From: Thiodiazotropha sp040506775
GTDB taxonomy: Bacteria > Pseudomonadota > Gammaproteobacteria > Chromatiales > Chromatiaceae
Assembly: GCA_040506775.1 (NCBI GenBank)
Contig: JBEVWC010000002.1
Coordinates: 62,001 to 126,000, forward strand
Length of the DNA stretch: 64,000 nucleotides
Direction of reading: 5' to 3'
Shown here in pieces: positions 8,860-16,808 of the stretch (position 1 is the first letter of the stretch; every line of letters begins with the position of its first letter). The position numbers and the translations under genes were made by a program. The notes beneath the pieces are model-generated. The model saw only the letters and a list, made by a program, of their open reading frames with translations, did no database searches and was not told where the DNA came from.

Positions 8860-10012
8860 TCCCGCGGAAGGCGAACGCCTGCAAAAGGTGCTGGCGAATG
8901 CCGGCATGGGCTCCCGTCGGGAGATCGAGGGCTGGATCGTTGAAGGCCGCGTCGAGGTCAATGGACAGCCCGCGCAACTGGGTCAGCGGGTCATGCTGAA
9001 CGATACCATCCGGGTGGACGGCAAGCCGGTCGCCAAACGCATGCTCGAGGCGCCCGAGCGTGAAGTGCTGGTGTACAACAAGCCGGAAGGTGAACTGGTC
9101 ACCCGCAGGGATCCCGAGGGCCGGCGTACGGTTTTTCAGAGTCTGCCCAAGCTCAAGCACGGTCGCTGGATACCGGTGGGCCGTCTGGACATCAACTCCA
9201 GCGGGCTGCTGTTACTTACCACCGACGGGGAACTGGCCAATCAGCTGATGCATCCGAGTCGTCAGGTGGAGCGCGAATATGCGGTCCGCGTGATGGGTGA
9301 GGTTACCGAGGAGCAGTTGACCCAACTGACCCATGGGGTGGAGCTTGAGGACGGTCCGGCCCGTTTCGAGGAGATCGTCGAGTCGGGCGGTGAGGGGATC
9401 AACCGCTGGTTTCACGTGGTCATCATGGAGGGTCGGCAGCGTGAGGTAAGACGCATGTGGGAGGCGGTCGGCGCCCGGGTAAACCGGCTCAAGCGGGTCC
9501 GCTATGGCAGCGTGATCCTGGAAAGCGCCCTCAAGGTCGGCCGCTGGCGTTACCTCAGCGATGCCGAGGTGGACGAACTGCTGGTGACCCTGGGCCTCAA
9601 ATCAAGCAAACCCAGGGGACCCAGAGCCTCTACCGGCAGACCCCGGACAAAGGGACCGGACAGCAAACCTCAGGGTAAGGAAGCACCGCGTGGACCCCGG
9701 GGGAAAAATGCGGAGCGCAACCCGCGAGGGAAAGATCCGGAAAGTCACAGATCCCATGGAAAGGATTCGCACAGAGGCAGAGGCCGGACGAAAGATCCTG
9801 AGGCCGACTATTGGTCGAAATCCTCAGAGGGCGGGCCCCGCCCCGGTAAACCATCCAAGCGCGCCGGCTATGCCAAAACCGAGGAGGCCCCATCGCGTAG
9901 AGGATCCTCCAAATCCCGCCCGAGCGGCAAATCGACCCAATCTCGTAGCTCTGCGGCTGCGGATTCCCCCTGGAAGGGTCGCGGGGGTGCGAGCGGTAAA
10001 CCCAAACGCTGA
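8843..10012 (+). CDS. rluB: 23S rRNA pseudouridine synthase RluB with long basic tail
   Basis: Makes pseudouridine at 23S rRNA position 2605 (E. coli numbering). It has an S4 RNA-binding domain (about 10-60) and an RsuA/RluB catalytic domain with the catalytic Asp in GRLDINSSGLLL (Asp116) and the REVRRMWEAVG motif. ATG 8843 matches the family start; the 29 codons upstream lie within scpB in another frame. The last 130 residues (about 260-389) are a low-complexity Arg/Lys/Gly/Ser/Pro tail, likely disordered and RNA-binding. Total 389 aa against about 290 in E. coli. Confidence 0.93.
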   Translation: MKKHVNPAEGERLQKVLANAGMGSRREIEGWIVEGRVEVNGQPAQLGQRVMLNDTIRVDGKPVAKRMLEAPEREVLVYNKPEGELVTRRDPEGRRTVFQSLPKLKHGRWIPVGRLDINSSGLLLLTTDGELANQLMHPSRQVEREYAVRVMGEVTEEQLTQLTHGVELEDGPARFEEIVESGGEGINRWFHVVIMEGRQREVRRMWEAVGARVNRLKRVRYGSVILESALKVGRWRYLSDAEVDELLVTLGLKSSKPRGPRASTGRPRTKGPDSKPQGKEAPRGPRGKNAERNPRGKDPESHRSHGKDSHRGRGRTKDPEADYWSKSSEGGPRPGKPSKRAGYAKTEEAPSRRGSSKSRPSGKSTQSRSSAAADSPWKGRGGASGKPKR

Positions 10013-10659
10013 TGCGTCTTGGCACGCGCCTGGAGGAGGTCTACCAAATCCTGCTGGCGCACCATGGTCCGCAGTACTGGTGGCCCGCACAGACCCCCTT
10101 CGAGGTGATGATCGGCGCGGTGCTGACCCAGAACACCGCCTGGACCAATGTGGAGCGGGCGCTTGAGAGTCTCAGGCAGATCACTGAACTCACACCCTCC
10201 GCGCTGCTCAGCCTGCCTCGGCAGCAGCTCGCCCAGGCCATTCGTCCTTGCGGCTATTTCAATCTCAAGACCCAGCGACTACGACAGCTGTGCCACTTTC
10301 TAGAGGCTCATTCAGATCTCGAGCAGTGGGATGACGGGGTGCTGCGTGAGCGCCTTCTTGAAGTAAAGGGGATCGGTCCTGAGACCGCCGATGATATCCT
10401 GCTGTATGCCTTCCATCGCCCGGTGTTCGTCATCGATGCCTACACCCGGCGCCTGTTCGGCCGATTGGGGTTGCTCGATGCCGGACTGGGCTATGAAATC
10501 ATGCGTCGACAGTTGCAGCAGGGGATGTCTGCGAATACCGCCATCTACCAGGAGTATCATGCGCTGATCGTGAATCAGGCGAAAACGATCTGCCGGAAAA
10601 CCCCTCGATGTTCGGTCTGCCCGCTCGAGCAGCAATGTGACTACGCGGCAACCACCTGA
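10012..10659 (+). CDS. HhH-GPD DNA glycosylase, MagIII-like (endonuclease III relative)
   Basis: A base-excision-repair glycosylase of the COG2231 group, 215 aa. The helix-hairpin-helix is EVKGIGPETADDIL and the catalytic Asp is in VIDAYT (Asp142). The Lys that gives endonuclease III its lyase activity is replaced by Glu in GPETAD, as in Helicobacter MagIII, a 3-methyladenine glycosylase. Four Cys (194, 200, 203, 209) form a likely 4Fe-4S site, with C-x5-C spacing instead of the usual C-x6-C. The start overlaps the rluB stop by one base (TGATG). It converges on, and overlaps by 19 bases, the next gene. Confidence 0.85.
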   Translation: MRLGTRLEEVYQILLAHHGPQYWWPAQTPFEVMIGAVLTQNTAWTNVERALESLRQITELTPSALLSLPRQQLAQAIRPCGYFNLKTQRLRQLCHFLEAHSDLEQWDDGVLRERLLEVKGIGPETADDILLYAFHRPVFVIDAYTRRLFGRLGLLDAGLGYEIMRRQLQQGMSANTAIYQEYHALIVNQAKTICRKTPRCSVCPLEQQCDYAATT

Positions 10660-11564
10660 TCACGGCCGCTGCGCTTGGCTTGGTAGAGGGCCTGATCGGC
10701 GCGTTCGAACAGGGTCTGGGGAAGATCGTCCTCACTCATCAGGCTGACCCCCAGGCTCAGGGTGACTTTTGCGCTCTTCAGCCCTTCGATGTTGAGTGCG
10801 GCGACCCGTTCGCGAATGCGCTCTGCCAGGAGTTTGGCGCCCTTCAGATCGGTCGCATTCAGAACCACCACGAACTCTTCACCACCAACCCGGTAGAGGG
10901 CGTCACTGCCGCGGATGGTCTGTTCCACGGTTTTCGCCACCTGGCTGAGTACCAGATCGCCCACGGCGTGGCCGTAGCGGTCGTTGAAGCGTTTGAAGAA
11001 ATCGATATCGAGAACGATGATTGCCAGGTCGGTCAGATTACGCCGGTTGATCTCCATGTCACGGCGGAAGTTCGAATCGAAGGCGGTGCGGTTTTTCACC
11101 CCGGTGAGGGAGTCGAAAAAGGCGCAGCGCAGGGCGGCACGGTAGAGCAGGGCATTGCGCAGCGGGTAGAGCAGGGCGGCGAGGAGGTTTTCGATCTGCG
11201 CGATCTCGCCCTTGTCAAAGCGCTTCTGACGGGTGATCAACACGGTGCCCAGTTCCGAGTCCAGCACTTTCAGATTGTAGACAAGCTTGTTACGGCCGGC
11301 TTGTTCGCCCAGCTGAAAGGTCTCGCTGTCCAGGGTGCGGTAGCTGATGGTGTCGTACTGAAACTGTTCCTGAATGACCTGGGCGAACAGTTCGATCAGG
11401 GTATCCACCTCCAGGGTGGTCTGCAGCTTTCCGCTGAGTTCCATGATCAGTCCCAGGGTGCCGTCATCGTTGACCAGATCGGGCAGGCGGCCGAGTACCT
11501 GACCTACGGTCGGAGCGGTGGGGTCTTGGTGGATACTGTAGGTGCTGTTCATGGTGCTGCCCAT
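10641..11564 (-). CDS. Diguanylate cyclase, GGDEF domain with N-terminal sensor
   Basis: Makes the second messenger cyclic di-GMP. The C-terminal GGDEF domain (about 140-305) carries an intact signature GGEEF within RVGGEEFVVVL and the DIDFFKRFNDRYGH metal-site segment. Residues 15-130 look like a GAF-type sensor (TLEVDTLIELFAQVI start). There are no membrane segments, so it is cytoplasmic. I see no RxxD inhibitory site at the expected place before GGEEF. Two starts are possible, 11564 and 11552; neither has a strong ribosome site. Confidence 0.92.
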   Translation of the reverse strand: MGSTMNSTYSIHQDPTAPTVGQVLGRLPDLVNDDGTLGLIMELSGKLQTTLEVDTLIELFAQVIQEQFQYDTISYRTLDSETFQLGEQAGRNKLVYNLKVLDSELGTVLITRQKRFDKGEIAQIENLLAALLYPLRNALLYRAALRCAFFDSLTGVKNRTAFDSNFRRDMEINRRNLTDLAIIVLDIDFFKRFNDRYGHAVGDLVLSQVAKTVEQTIRGSDALYRVGGEEFVVVLNATDLKGAKLLAERIRERVAALNIEGLKSAKVTLSLGVSLMSEDDLPQTLFERADQALYQAKRSGRDQVVAA

Positions 11565-11898
11565 TCCGGTCTTTGTCTTACCAGAAACATAGCGATAAAC
11601 ATGCCAATATTATAAATATCAATAAAAACAGCAATATAAATTATCTAATGCGGTGCCGTGTCAAAACTGCGTCACGCTTTTTGTGGCCAGTCGACGGGGG
11701 TCGATGGGTTGAGAGACAAAAAAATGTCACTCAAGTCAGCTGCTTATGGGAATCCCGATCGCATTGAAATCCTGCCCTGGATTGATTAGCGCGCGATTTA
11801 GCATCAGACTGAGTGCCATGGACCGATCAATCTGTACCGGCAATCGGTATCACACCGGACCTGGCCCGATTGAAAACTTTCGTTCACTACCCCGGGAA
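11565..11898. promoter_or_regulatory. Divergent intergenic region
   Basis: These 334 bases separate the diguanylate cyclase from the oppositely directed thioredoxin-like gene. Bases 11585-11650 are distinctly AT-rich (runs such as AATATTATAAATATC) and are the likely site of promoters for one or both genes. No convincing pair of -35 and -10 boxes could be fixed, and no repeat or RNA motif was recognised. Confidence 0.35.
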
Positions 11899-12966
11899 AT
11901 GACCATGCAAACTTACATCCCTCTGCGAGGTACCTGGTTTGTTTTGCTGCTCCTTGCGTGTTTGATACCCGGTTTTTCCTGGAGCGCGGATACCACTCAG
12001 GGCCTGTCCAGCGGACTGGTCAATCCCGGTTTTCATGATCAGCCGAGTTGGTTCAAAACCTCCTTCCTGGATCTGCGGGAAGATGTTTCCGAGGCAACCG
12101 AAGAGGGTAAACGGGTCATCCTCTATTTTTACCAGGATGGCTGCCCCTATTGCGCCAAGCTGCTGAATGAGAATTTTGCCATCCGCACGATTGTCGATCG
12201 TACCCGGGAGCATTTTCAGATCATCGCACTGAATATGTGGGGGGATCGGACGGTAACCGATCTGCAAGGCGCTGAGACCACTGAGAAGACGATTGCCGAG
12301 ACCCTGAAGGTGCGCTACACGCCAACCCTGCTGTTTCTCGATGAGCAGGGCCGGGTGGTATTGCGGGTCAATGGTTACTATCCTCCGCATCGTTTCATGG
12401 CGGCACTGGATTATGTGTCGTCCCGGGGCGAACAGGAGGGTTCGTTCCGTGACTATCTGAAACAGCACCAGACCCTCGCCGCAAGCGGCAAACTGCATCG
12501 CGAGCCCGGTTACCTGGCTCAGCCCCTGGATCTGCGTCCGCAAAAACGCAACAGCGGAAAGCCCCTGCTGGTGCTGATGGAGACCAAACAGTGCCCGCCC
12601 TGCGATGAACTCCACGAAAAGGCGTTCACCCGTCCTGAAGTGCGCAAGTCCCTGCAGGGCTTTGATATCGCGATACTCGATATCTGGTCGTCAGAGGCCC
12701 TGACCACGCCCCAGGGAGAGGCGCTGAGCGCCACCCAATGGGCCGACAAACTGGGCATCCAGTACGCCCCGAGCCTGATTTTCTTCGATGCGCAGGGTCA
12801 GGAGGTGTTTCGCTCAGAGGCCTATCTGAAGGCATTCCATGTCAATTCCGCGCTCGATTATGTACTCAGCGGCAGCTATCGGGATCAGCCGAATTTCCAG
12901 CGTTATATCCAGGTTCGCGCCGAGGAGATGCGTGCCCGGGGTGAAGTGGTGGACCTGATGGAATAG
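11899..12966 (+). CDS. Secreted tandem thioredoxin-fold protein
   Basis: A 355-aa exported protein with two thioredoxin-like domains. Residues 1-30 are a signal peptide ending near WSAD. Domain one (about 45-185) has CPYC at 82-85 and domain two (about 205-335) has CPPC at 232-235. Both resemble the SoxW/thioredoxin-7 type that reduces periplasmic disulfides or reacts with sulfur compounds. This tandem form is common in sulfur-oxidising gammaproteobacteria, but no sox genes are in the window, so a link to sulfur oxidation is only inference. The chosen ATG 11899 directly precedes the signal peptide; ATG 11905 is equally possible. Confidence 0.85.
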   Translation: MTMQTYIPLRGTWFVLLLLACLIPGFSWSADTTQGLSSGLVNPGFHDQPSWFKTSFLDLREDVSEATEEGKRVILYFYQDGCPYCAKLLNENFAIRTIVDRTREHFQIIALNMWGDRTVTDLQGAETTEKTIAETLKVRYTPTLLFLDEQGRVVLRVNGYYPPHRFMAALDYVSSRGEQEGSFRDYLKQHQTLAASGKLHREPGYLAQPLDLRPQKRNSGKPLLVLMETKQCPPCDELHEKAFTRPEVRKSLQGFDIAILDIWSSEALTTPQGEALSATQWADKLGIQYAPSLIFFDAQGQEVFRSEAYLKAFHVNSALDYVLSGSYRDQPNFQRYIQVRAEEMRARGEVVDLME

Positions 12967-13002
12967 CCGGGTTTTATGTGACAGCCGGATGACCATAAGG
13001 AC

Positions 13003-13031
13003 TTCACTCGAAGGGTAAACTAGGGTAGTAT
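13003..13031 (+). promoter_or_regulatory. Promoter of tRNA-Lys
   Basis: TTCACT (13003-13008) and TAGTAT (13026-13031) are separated by exactly 17 bases and followed by the GC-rich discriminator GCGCG, 18 bases before the tRNA. GC-rich discriminators are typical of stringently controlled stable-RNA promoters. Confidence 0.55.
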
Positions 13032-13048
13032 TGCGCGTTCCAAAAAAT

Positions 13049-13124
13049 GGGTCGTTAGCTCAGTCGGTAGAGCATCTGACTTTTAATCAGGTGGTCGCAG
13101 GTTCGATCCCTGCACGACCCACCA
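13049..13124 (+). tRNA. tRNA-Lys (anticodon UUU)
   Basis: A complete cloverleaf of 76 bases with CCA encoded. The acceptor stem GGGTCGT pairs with ACGACCC, the D arm contains AGCTCAGTCGGTAGAGC, the anticodon loop is CTTTTAA, and the T arm contains GGTTCGATCC. The gene stands alone between a promoter and a terminator. Confidence 0.97.
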
Positions 13125-13134
13125 TTCATAAGAA

Positions 13135-13165
13135 AGGCTTAGCATTGCTGCTAGGCCTTTTTTTT
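13135..13165 (+). terminator. Rho-independent terminator of tRNA-Lys
   Basis: AGGCTTAGCA and TGCTAGGCCT form a 10-bp stem (one G-U pair) around a TTGC loop, followed by eight T residues. It begins 11 bases after the tRNA. Confidence 0.9.
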
Positions 13166-13205
13166 CGCCTATTGCTGATTAAATCTGCTCCCTTCAACTC
13201 ACTGG

Positions 13206-13239
13206 GTAGGTCGGGTTACGCTGCGCTAACCCGACCTAC
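13206..13239. repeat. Palindromic repeat, family C
   Basis: A 34-base palindrome: GTAGGTCGGGTTA and TAACCCGACCTAC flank CGCTGCGC. The same core occurs in the tandem array near 21629, 21904 and 22177 and at 59648. It has no coding content. The rest of 13166-13476 shows nothing else recognisable. Confidence 0.8.
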
Positions 13240-13476
13240 TTTTATCCGATCCCTATATCCTCTTCTGCAGATGAGAGCGCAGGCCAGGAAGGGGTATTCG
13301 GATCAAGATCACGATAAATGTATCGATTTCTCGGTGAGCCTGGATTCGCTGGGATGATCAATATTGGCCATTTCCTTAGCCTGTGAAATGAATCAGTGCT
13401 GGCGGTTTTAGGTAATATTCTCAGTATTCTGCACACCTCCCGCATGCAACGTGGGACCGAAGGAGCCGTGATATTC

Positions 13477-14370
13477 ATGTATTCAACCCTTTCATATGTA
13501 CCAAGACCCTGGCGGGTACTGACCCTTGCCGTCTTTTCGTCTTATGCGTCTGCTGAGAATGTGATCGATTCTGAATCCGCAGCAGGTGTCAGCTGTTCCG
13601 ATGCCTGGTACCGCGCGACAGAGTCACGCCTCGTCAGCGGCGATGGACAGGGACATGGTCCCGACCTCGGTTCAGAGGAATGGAAATCGGTCATAGAGTA
13701 CAAGTTGGGTATCCGGGGCCAGGCGGACATCCCGCCGAGGAACAGCGACGAATGGTGTCGCTATGTGGACACGCTCATCGCTAAGAAGAGTGTTACCGGG
13801 TCAGCGGTTGGTTTGAGTAGTGGAGCAGGGGACACCCATGAAGGTCCATCTTTTTCCTGCGACAAGGCGGAAGCCGGAAGTACGGAAGCGATGATCTGCG
13901 CGGACCCGGAATTGTCGGCACTGGACCGAACACTCGCGGGCGTTTACAAGGCGGCCGTTACGAAAGCGGTGAACCAGCATCCGCCCATGCTCAGAGCCGA
14001 ACAGAGGGGTTGGATCAAGGGCCGCAACGATTGTTGGAAGTCCACCGATCAGCGCAGCTGTGTCAAGCACGAGTATGAGCGCCGTATCGTGGAATTACAG
14101 GCCCAGTATCGCCTTGTCGACTTTACCGGACCGGTTCAGTTTATCTGCGAAGGCAACCCGGCGAATGAAGTGATCGTCACTTTTTTCAATACAGAACCTC
14201 CCACGTTAATTGCCGAACGTGGCGATCGTGTCTCGCTCATGTTCATCCAGCCCAGCGCCAGTGGCAGCAAGTATCAGGGAGGTAATGAAATGTTCTGGGA
14301 ACATCAGGGTGAGGCCAGGATCACCTGGGGTTATCAGGCACCCGAGATGCGTTGTGTCAAATCGCCCTGA
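13477..14370 (+). CDS. Periplasmic protein fusing LprI-type and MliC-type lysozyme-inhibitor domains
   Basis: A predicted exported protein, 297 aa. After a signal peptide (1-26, cleavage near ASAEN) comes a Cys-containing region of unknown type (30-110), a DUF1311/LprI-type domain (about 124-215: a Cys pair in SFSCDKAEAG...MICADPELSALD and the RAEQRGWIKGRNDC motif) and a C-terminal MliC/PliC-like beta-barrel (about 222-297: FICEGN, EMFWEHQGEARITW, final RCV). Both folds are known inhibitors of host lysozymes, so the fusion probably protects peptidoglycan. ATG 13477 follows AGGAG by 11 bases. Confidence 0.8.
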   Translation: MYSTLSYVPRPWRVLTLAVFSSYASAENVIDSESAAGVSCSDAWYRATESRLVSGDGQGHGPDLGSEEWKSVIEYKLGIRGQADIPPRNSDEWCRYVDTLIAKKSVTGSAVGLSSGAGDTHEGPSFSCDKAEAGSTEAMICADPELSALDRTLAGVYKAAVTKAVNQHPPMLRAEQRGWIKGRNDCWKSTDQRSCVKHEYERRIVELQAQYRLVDFTGPVQFICEGNPANEVIVTFFNTEPPTLIAERGDRVSLMFIQPSASGSKYQGGNEMFWEHQGEARITWGYQAPEMRCVKSP

Positions 14371-14488
14371 CGGATTTCATACATAACGCGTCAACGCCTG
14401 CTCAGATGAAGCGGGTGTGGACGGTGGTTTCTTCATCTTTCTCAGTGGGTCCAGGTTCACGCAGACCCGTGATATCAGGTATCAATCC

Positions 14489-14749
14489 ATGTGGGCCGTT
14501 ATTGCAGTCATTCTTGCCGGATTGATGGGGTTCATTGCCAGACTCTATAAAACAGGTCCCTGGTATGCGTGGCTTATGGGCACTGTCGTCGTTCCGGCAT
14601 TCGTGCTGATCGATGAATTCGTCTTTTCCACACAGGAGGCAGGCGCGTCTCTGTGGCCTGTGGCATTGCTGTTTGGCATGTTCTATGGAGCGGTGTCGAG
14701 TGCTGTCGGGGTTTTGATCGCCGGACGGATTGTAAAGTCATCATCTTGA
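14489..14749 (+). CDS. Small hypothetical membrane protein
   Basis: An 86-aa protein with three predicted membrane segments (about 1-18, 28-48 and 55-80). No family recognised. ATG 14489 begins directly at the first membrane segment; an upstream ATG at 14417 would add 24 residues with no signal character. It follows the lysozyme-inhibitor gene by about 120 bases on the same strand and may be co-transcribed. Third-position GC is moderate, so confidence is limited. Confidence 0.5.
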   Translation: MWAVIAVILAGLMGFIARLYKTGPWYAWLMGTVVVPAFVLIDEFVFSTQEAGASLWPVALLFGMFYGAVSSAVGVLIAGRIVKSSS

Positions 14750-14785
14750 GTGAATTGTGGATGGCGCAATATGGCCGGATTTCCT

Positions 14786-14890
14786 CGTTCCCACGCTCTG
14801 CGTGGGAACGCCTATCGATGTCACGCGGCATTCAAACCTTTTAGGCATGTTCAAGCCCGGGTCTGCATTCCCACGCAGAGCGTGGGAACG
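14786..14890. repeat. Paired hairpin repeat, family A
   Basis: Two palindromes built on GTTCCCACGC/GCGTGGGAAC (14786-14810 and 14866-14890) flank a spacer that contains AAGCCCGGGTCTGCATTCCC. The same doublet occurs at about 720-832, 48192-48300 and 48535-48560. Such doublets resemble the REP/BIME arrangement. It sits in the 3' space between a plus-strand gene and a convergent minus-strand gene. Confidence 0.75.
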
Positions 14891-14920
14891 AGAGATTCGA
14901 CTGATCAATTTTTGTATCGA

Positions 14921-16243
14921 TCAGGCGTCGTCCTGGGTGAGCACCCGGGTCTCTCCCGATTCCTGAAACAGAGCGGTGCGGTTGCGTCCCGCCTCCTTGG
15001 CGACATACAAGGCTTTGTCCGCATAACCGATCAAGGTGTTGAGATCCTTTCCGGGATGTTCATATGCTGCGGCAAGCCCGATACTGATGGTGACCTGGAT
15101 GCCTGCGGGGTTGAGGCGTTGAATCGCCTGGCGCAGGGTCTCGGTGCGCTCAGGGATCTCCTCCCCATGGGCAATCACGACGAACTCTTCGCCACCGAAG
15201 CGTACCGCCAGTCCGTCGCTGAAACTCTGGTTGAGCTGAGCGCCCACCGCCATCAGCACCTGGTCCCCGGTGAGGTGACCCTGGGTATCATTGATCCGTT
15301 TGAAATGATCCAGGTCGATGATCATGACCCAGCCATGGCTCTGTGCGGTGAGGAAGTTCTTGCCTTCCTCGAGCAGGTAGCGCCGGTTGCGGGTTCCGGT
15401 GAGGGCATCGGTGGTTGCAATGCGCGCCATCTCGAGGGTTTGCCGGTGCAGCGCGTCATACTGGTACTTGACCAGCAGCAGGGCGCGCACCCGGGCCATC
15501 ACAATCTCCTCCACCAGGGGTTTGATGACAAAATCATTGGCGCCTGCATGGAACACCTCTACCTGGGTATGGGTCTCTTCGTTGCCGGTGGCAACCAGTA
15601 CCGGAAGCTCCTGCTGGGAGTAGTGCAGGTTGACACGCAGGAAGAACAGCAGGTCACCCCCGGTGCGTCGTCCGTGCAGATGAAAATCGGTGATGACCAG
15701 GTCGAAGGGCTCGGCGCTACCGCTACGGGCCTGTTCGAGCAGGGATTGGGCCTCTTCCACCGAACTGACGTGGACCACTTCCATGCCATGCTGTTCCAGC
15801 ATTTTGCGGGTCGCCATGGCAGCGGTGCGGCTGTCCTCCAGGTACAGGATGCGGCCGCGCAATACCGGGTTGCGCTCCAGGAATGACTTGATGAACTGAC
15901 CAAAAGCCATGAAGCCCAGGGCTTTGTCGAAATAGTCGGTGACTCCGGCATTGAAACCTTCGTGGAGCAGACGCTGATCGGCGTCCGAAGAGACCACGAT
16001 GACCGGTGCATAGCGATGCCGCTGGCTGGCGCGAATCTTACGGCACAGGTCGAGTCCGTCCATATCCGGCAGCAGCAGGGCCGTGGTGATCAGCGAGTAG
16101 CGCTCCTGCTGCATCAGATCGAGGGCCTCCGCGGCGCTGGAACAGCGGGTGACCCGGACTTCCGGCATGGCCTGGAGCAGGCGGCGGGTCAATGCCTCGC
16201 GGGTGGTGGTGGAGTTGTCCACCAGCATGATGGTGTGGCTCAT
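14921..16243 (-). CDS. Response regulator with two REC domains and a GGDEF domain
   Basis: A PleD-like diguanylate cyclase, 440 aa. REC1 (about 3-120) has the TTALLLPDMDG segment in place of a canonical phospho-Asp strand; REC2 (about 130-250) has the acidic LEDSR start and DLVITDFHLHG with an apparent acceptor Asp. The GGDEF domain (about 280-430) is intact, with MIIDLDHFKRINDTQGH and FGGEEFVVI. Phosphorylation should control dimerisation and cyclic-di-GMP synthesis. It lies 153 bases downstream of the CHASE-kinase/regulator pair on the same strand, so it may be a target of that kinase; this is inference. Confidence 0.93.
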   Translation of the reverse strand: MSHTIMLVDNSTTTREALTRRLLQAMPEVRVTRCSSAAEALDLMQQERYSLITTALLLPDMDGLDLCRKIRASQRHRYAPVIVVSSDADQRLLHEGFNAGVTDYFDKALGFMAFGQFIKSFLERNPVLRGRILYLEDSRTAAMATRKMLEQHGMEVVHVSSVEEAQSLLEQARSGSAEPFDLVITDFHLHGRRTGGDLLFFLRVNLHYSQQELPVLVATGNEETHTQVEVFHAGANDFVIKPLVEEIVMARVRALLLVKYQYDALHRQTLEMARIATTDALTGTRNRRYLLEEGKNFLTAQSHGWVMIIDLDHFKRINDTQGHLTGDQVLMAVGAQLNQSFSDGLAVRFGGEEFVVIAHGEEIPERTETLRQAIQRLNPAGIQVTISIGLAAAYEHPGKDLNTLIGYADKALYVAKEAGRNRTALFQESGETRVLTQDDA

Positions 16244-16396
16244 TCTGCCGTCACTGCCTTGTGATACCGATTGTTGAGCGATAAGTAACGTGTATCCGGT
16301 GAGTGGTCTCTCTGGCTAACGGGAGGTCATGGGTGAACCGACATGACGACGCGGTCATTCTGCGTACCCTGCTGAGTATAAAACAATCGCAAAAAC

Positions 16397-16804
16397 TCAG
16401 TCCCATAGTGCGAGCACAGTGGCGATCGCCCGGGAAAATTCCCCGAAGGAGTGGGGCTTTACGATGTAGTCGTCCACATCGTATGCGAACGCCGCGTCCC
16501 GGTCCTTGGGTTCGTTGGACGAGGTGAGCACGATGATACGCAGATCCTTCAACGCGGGGTCATTGCGTACCTGGTGGAGAAACTCGATGCCACTCATCTT
16601 CGGCAGATTCAGATCCAGCAGAATCAGCGCCGGGGTGATCCTGTCCAAGCCTCCCTCACCCCGCAACAGTTGCAGGGCTTCGATTCCGGTTCTCGCCACA
16701 TGCAGCGGATTGCGAATCTCGTTCTTCTCCAGGGCCCGCTGCACGGTCATGATGTCGACCCGGTCGTCTTCGATCAGAAGGATGTTTTCGTCACTCTTCA
16801 ACAT
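16397..16804 (-). CDS. Stand-alone response regulator, Rcp1 type
   Basis: A single REC domain of 135 aa with no output domain. The acidic pair is at residues 13-14 (IEDD), the phospho-acceptor is Asp64 in LILLDLNLPK, and the switch Thr (VLTSS) and Lys (VKPHS) follow. Regulators of this type usually accept phosphate from an adjacent phytochrome-like or CHASE kinase. ATG 16804 lies 4 bases after the kinase stop, so the pair is translationally coupled. The frame is open upstream into the kinase gene, but that part is a shadow. Confidence 0.93.
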   Translation of the reverse strand: MLKSDENILLIEDDRVDIMTVQRALEKNEIRNPLHVARTGIEALQLLRGEGGLDRITPALILLDLNLPKMSGIEFLHQVRNDPALKDLRIIVLTSSNEPKDRDAAFAYDVDDYIVKPHSFGEFSRAIATVLALWD

Positions 16805-16808
16805 TTCG

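Noticed and set aside
10680..11615. 311-aa plus-strand open frame
   Set aside because: Antisense to an intact GGDEF gene; His/Gln/Gly/Val-rich shadow.
11899..12966. Assignment of the double-thioredoxin protein as SoxW
   Set aside because: No sox genes nearby and two domains instead of one; kept as a general thioredoxin-fold protein.
14750..15886. 378-aa plus-strand open frame
   Set aside because: It starts in a hairpin repeat and is antisense to the REC-REC-GGDEF gene.
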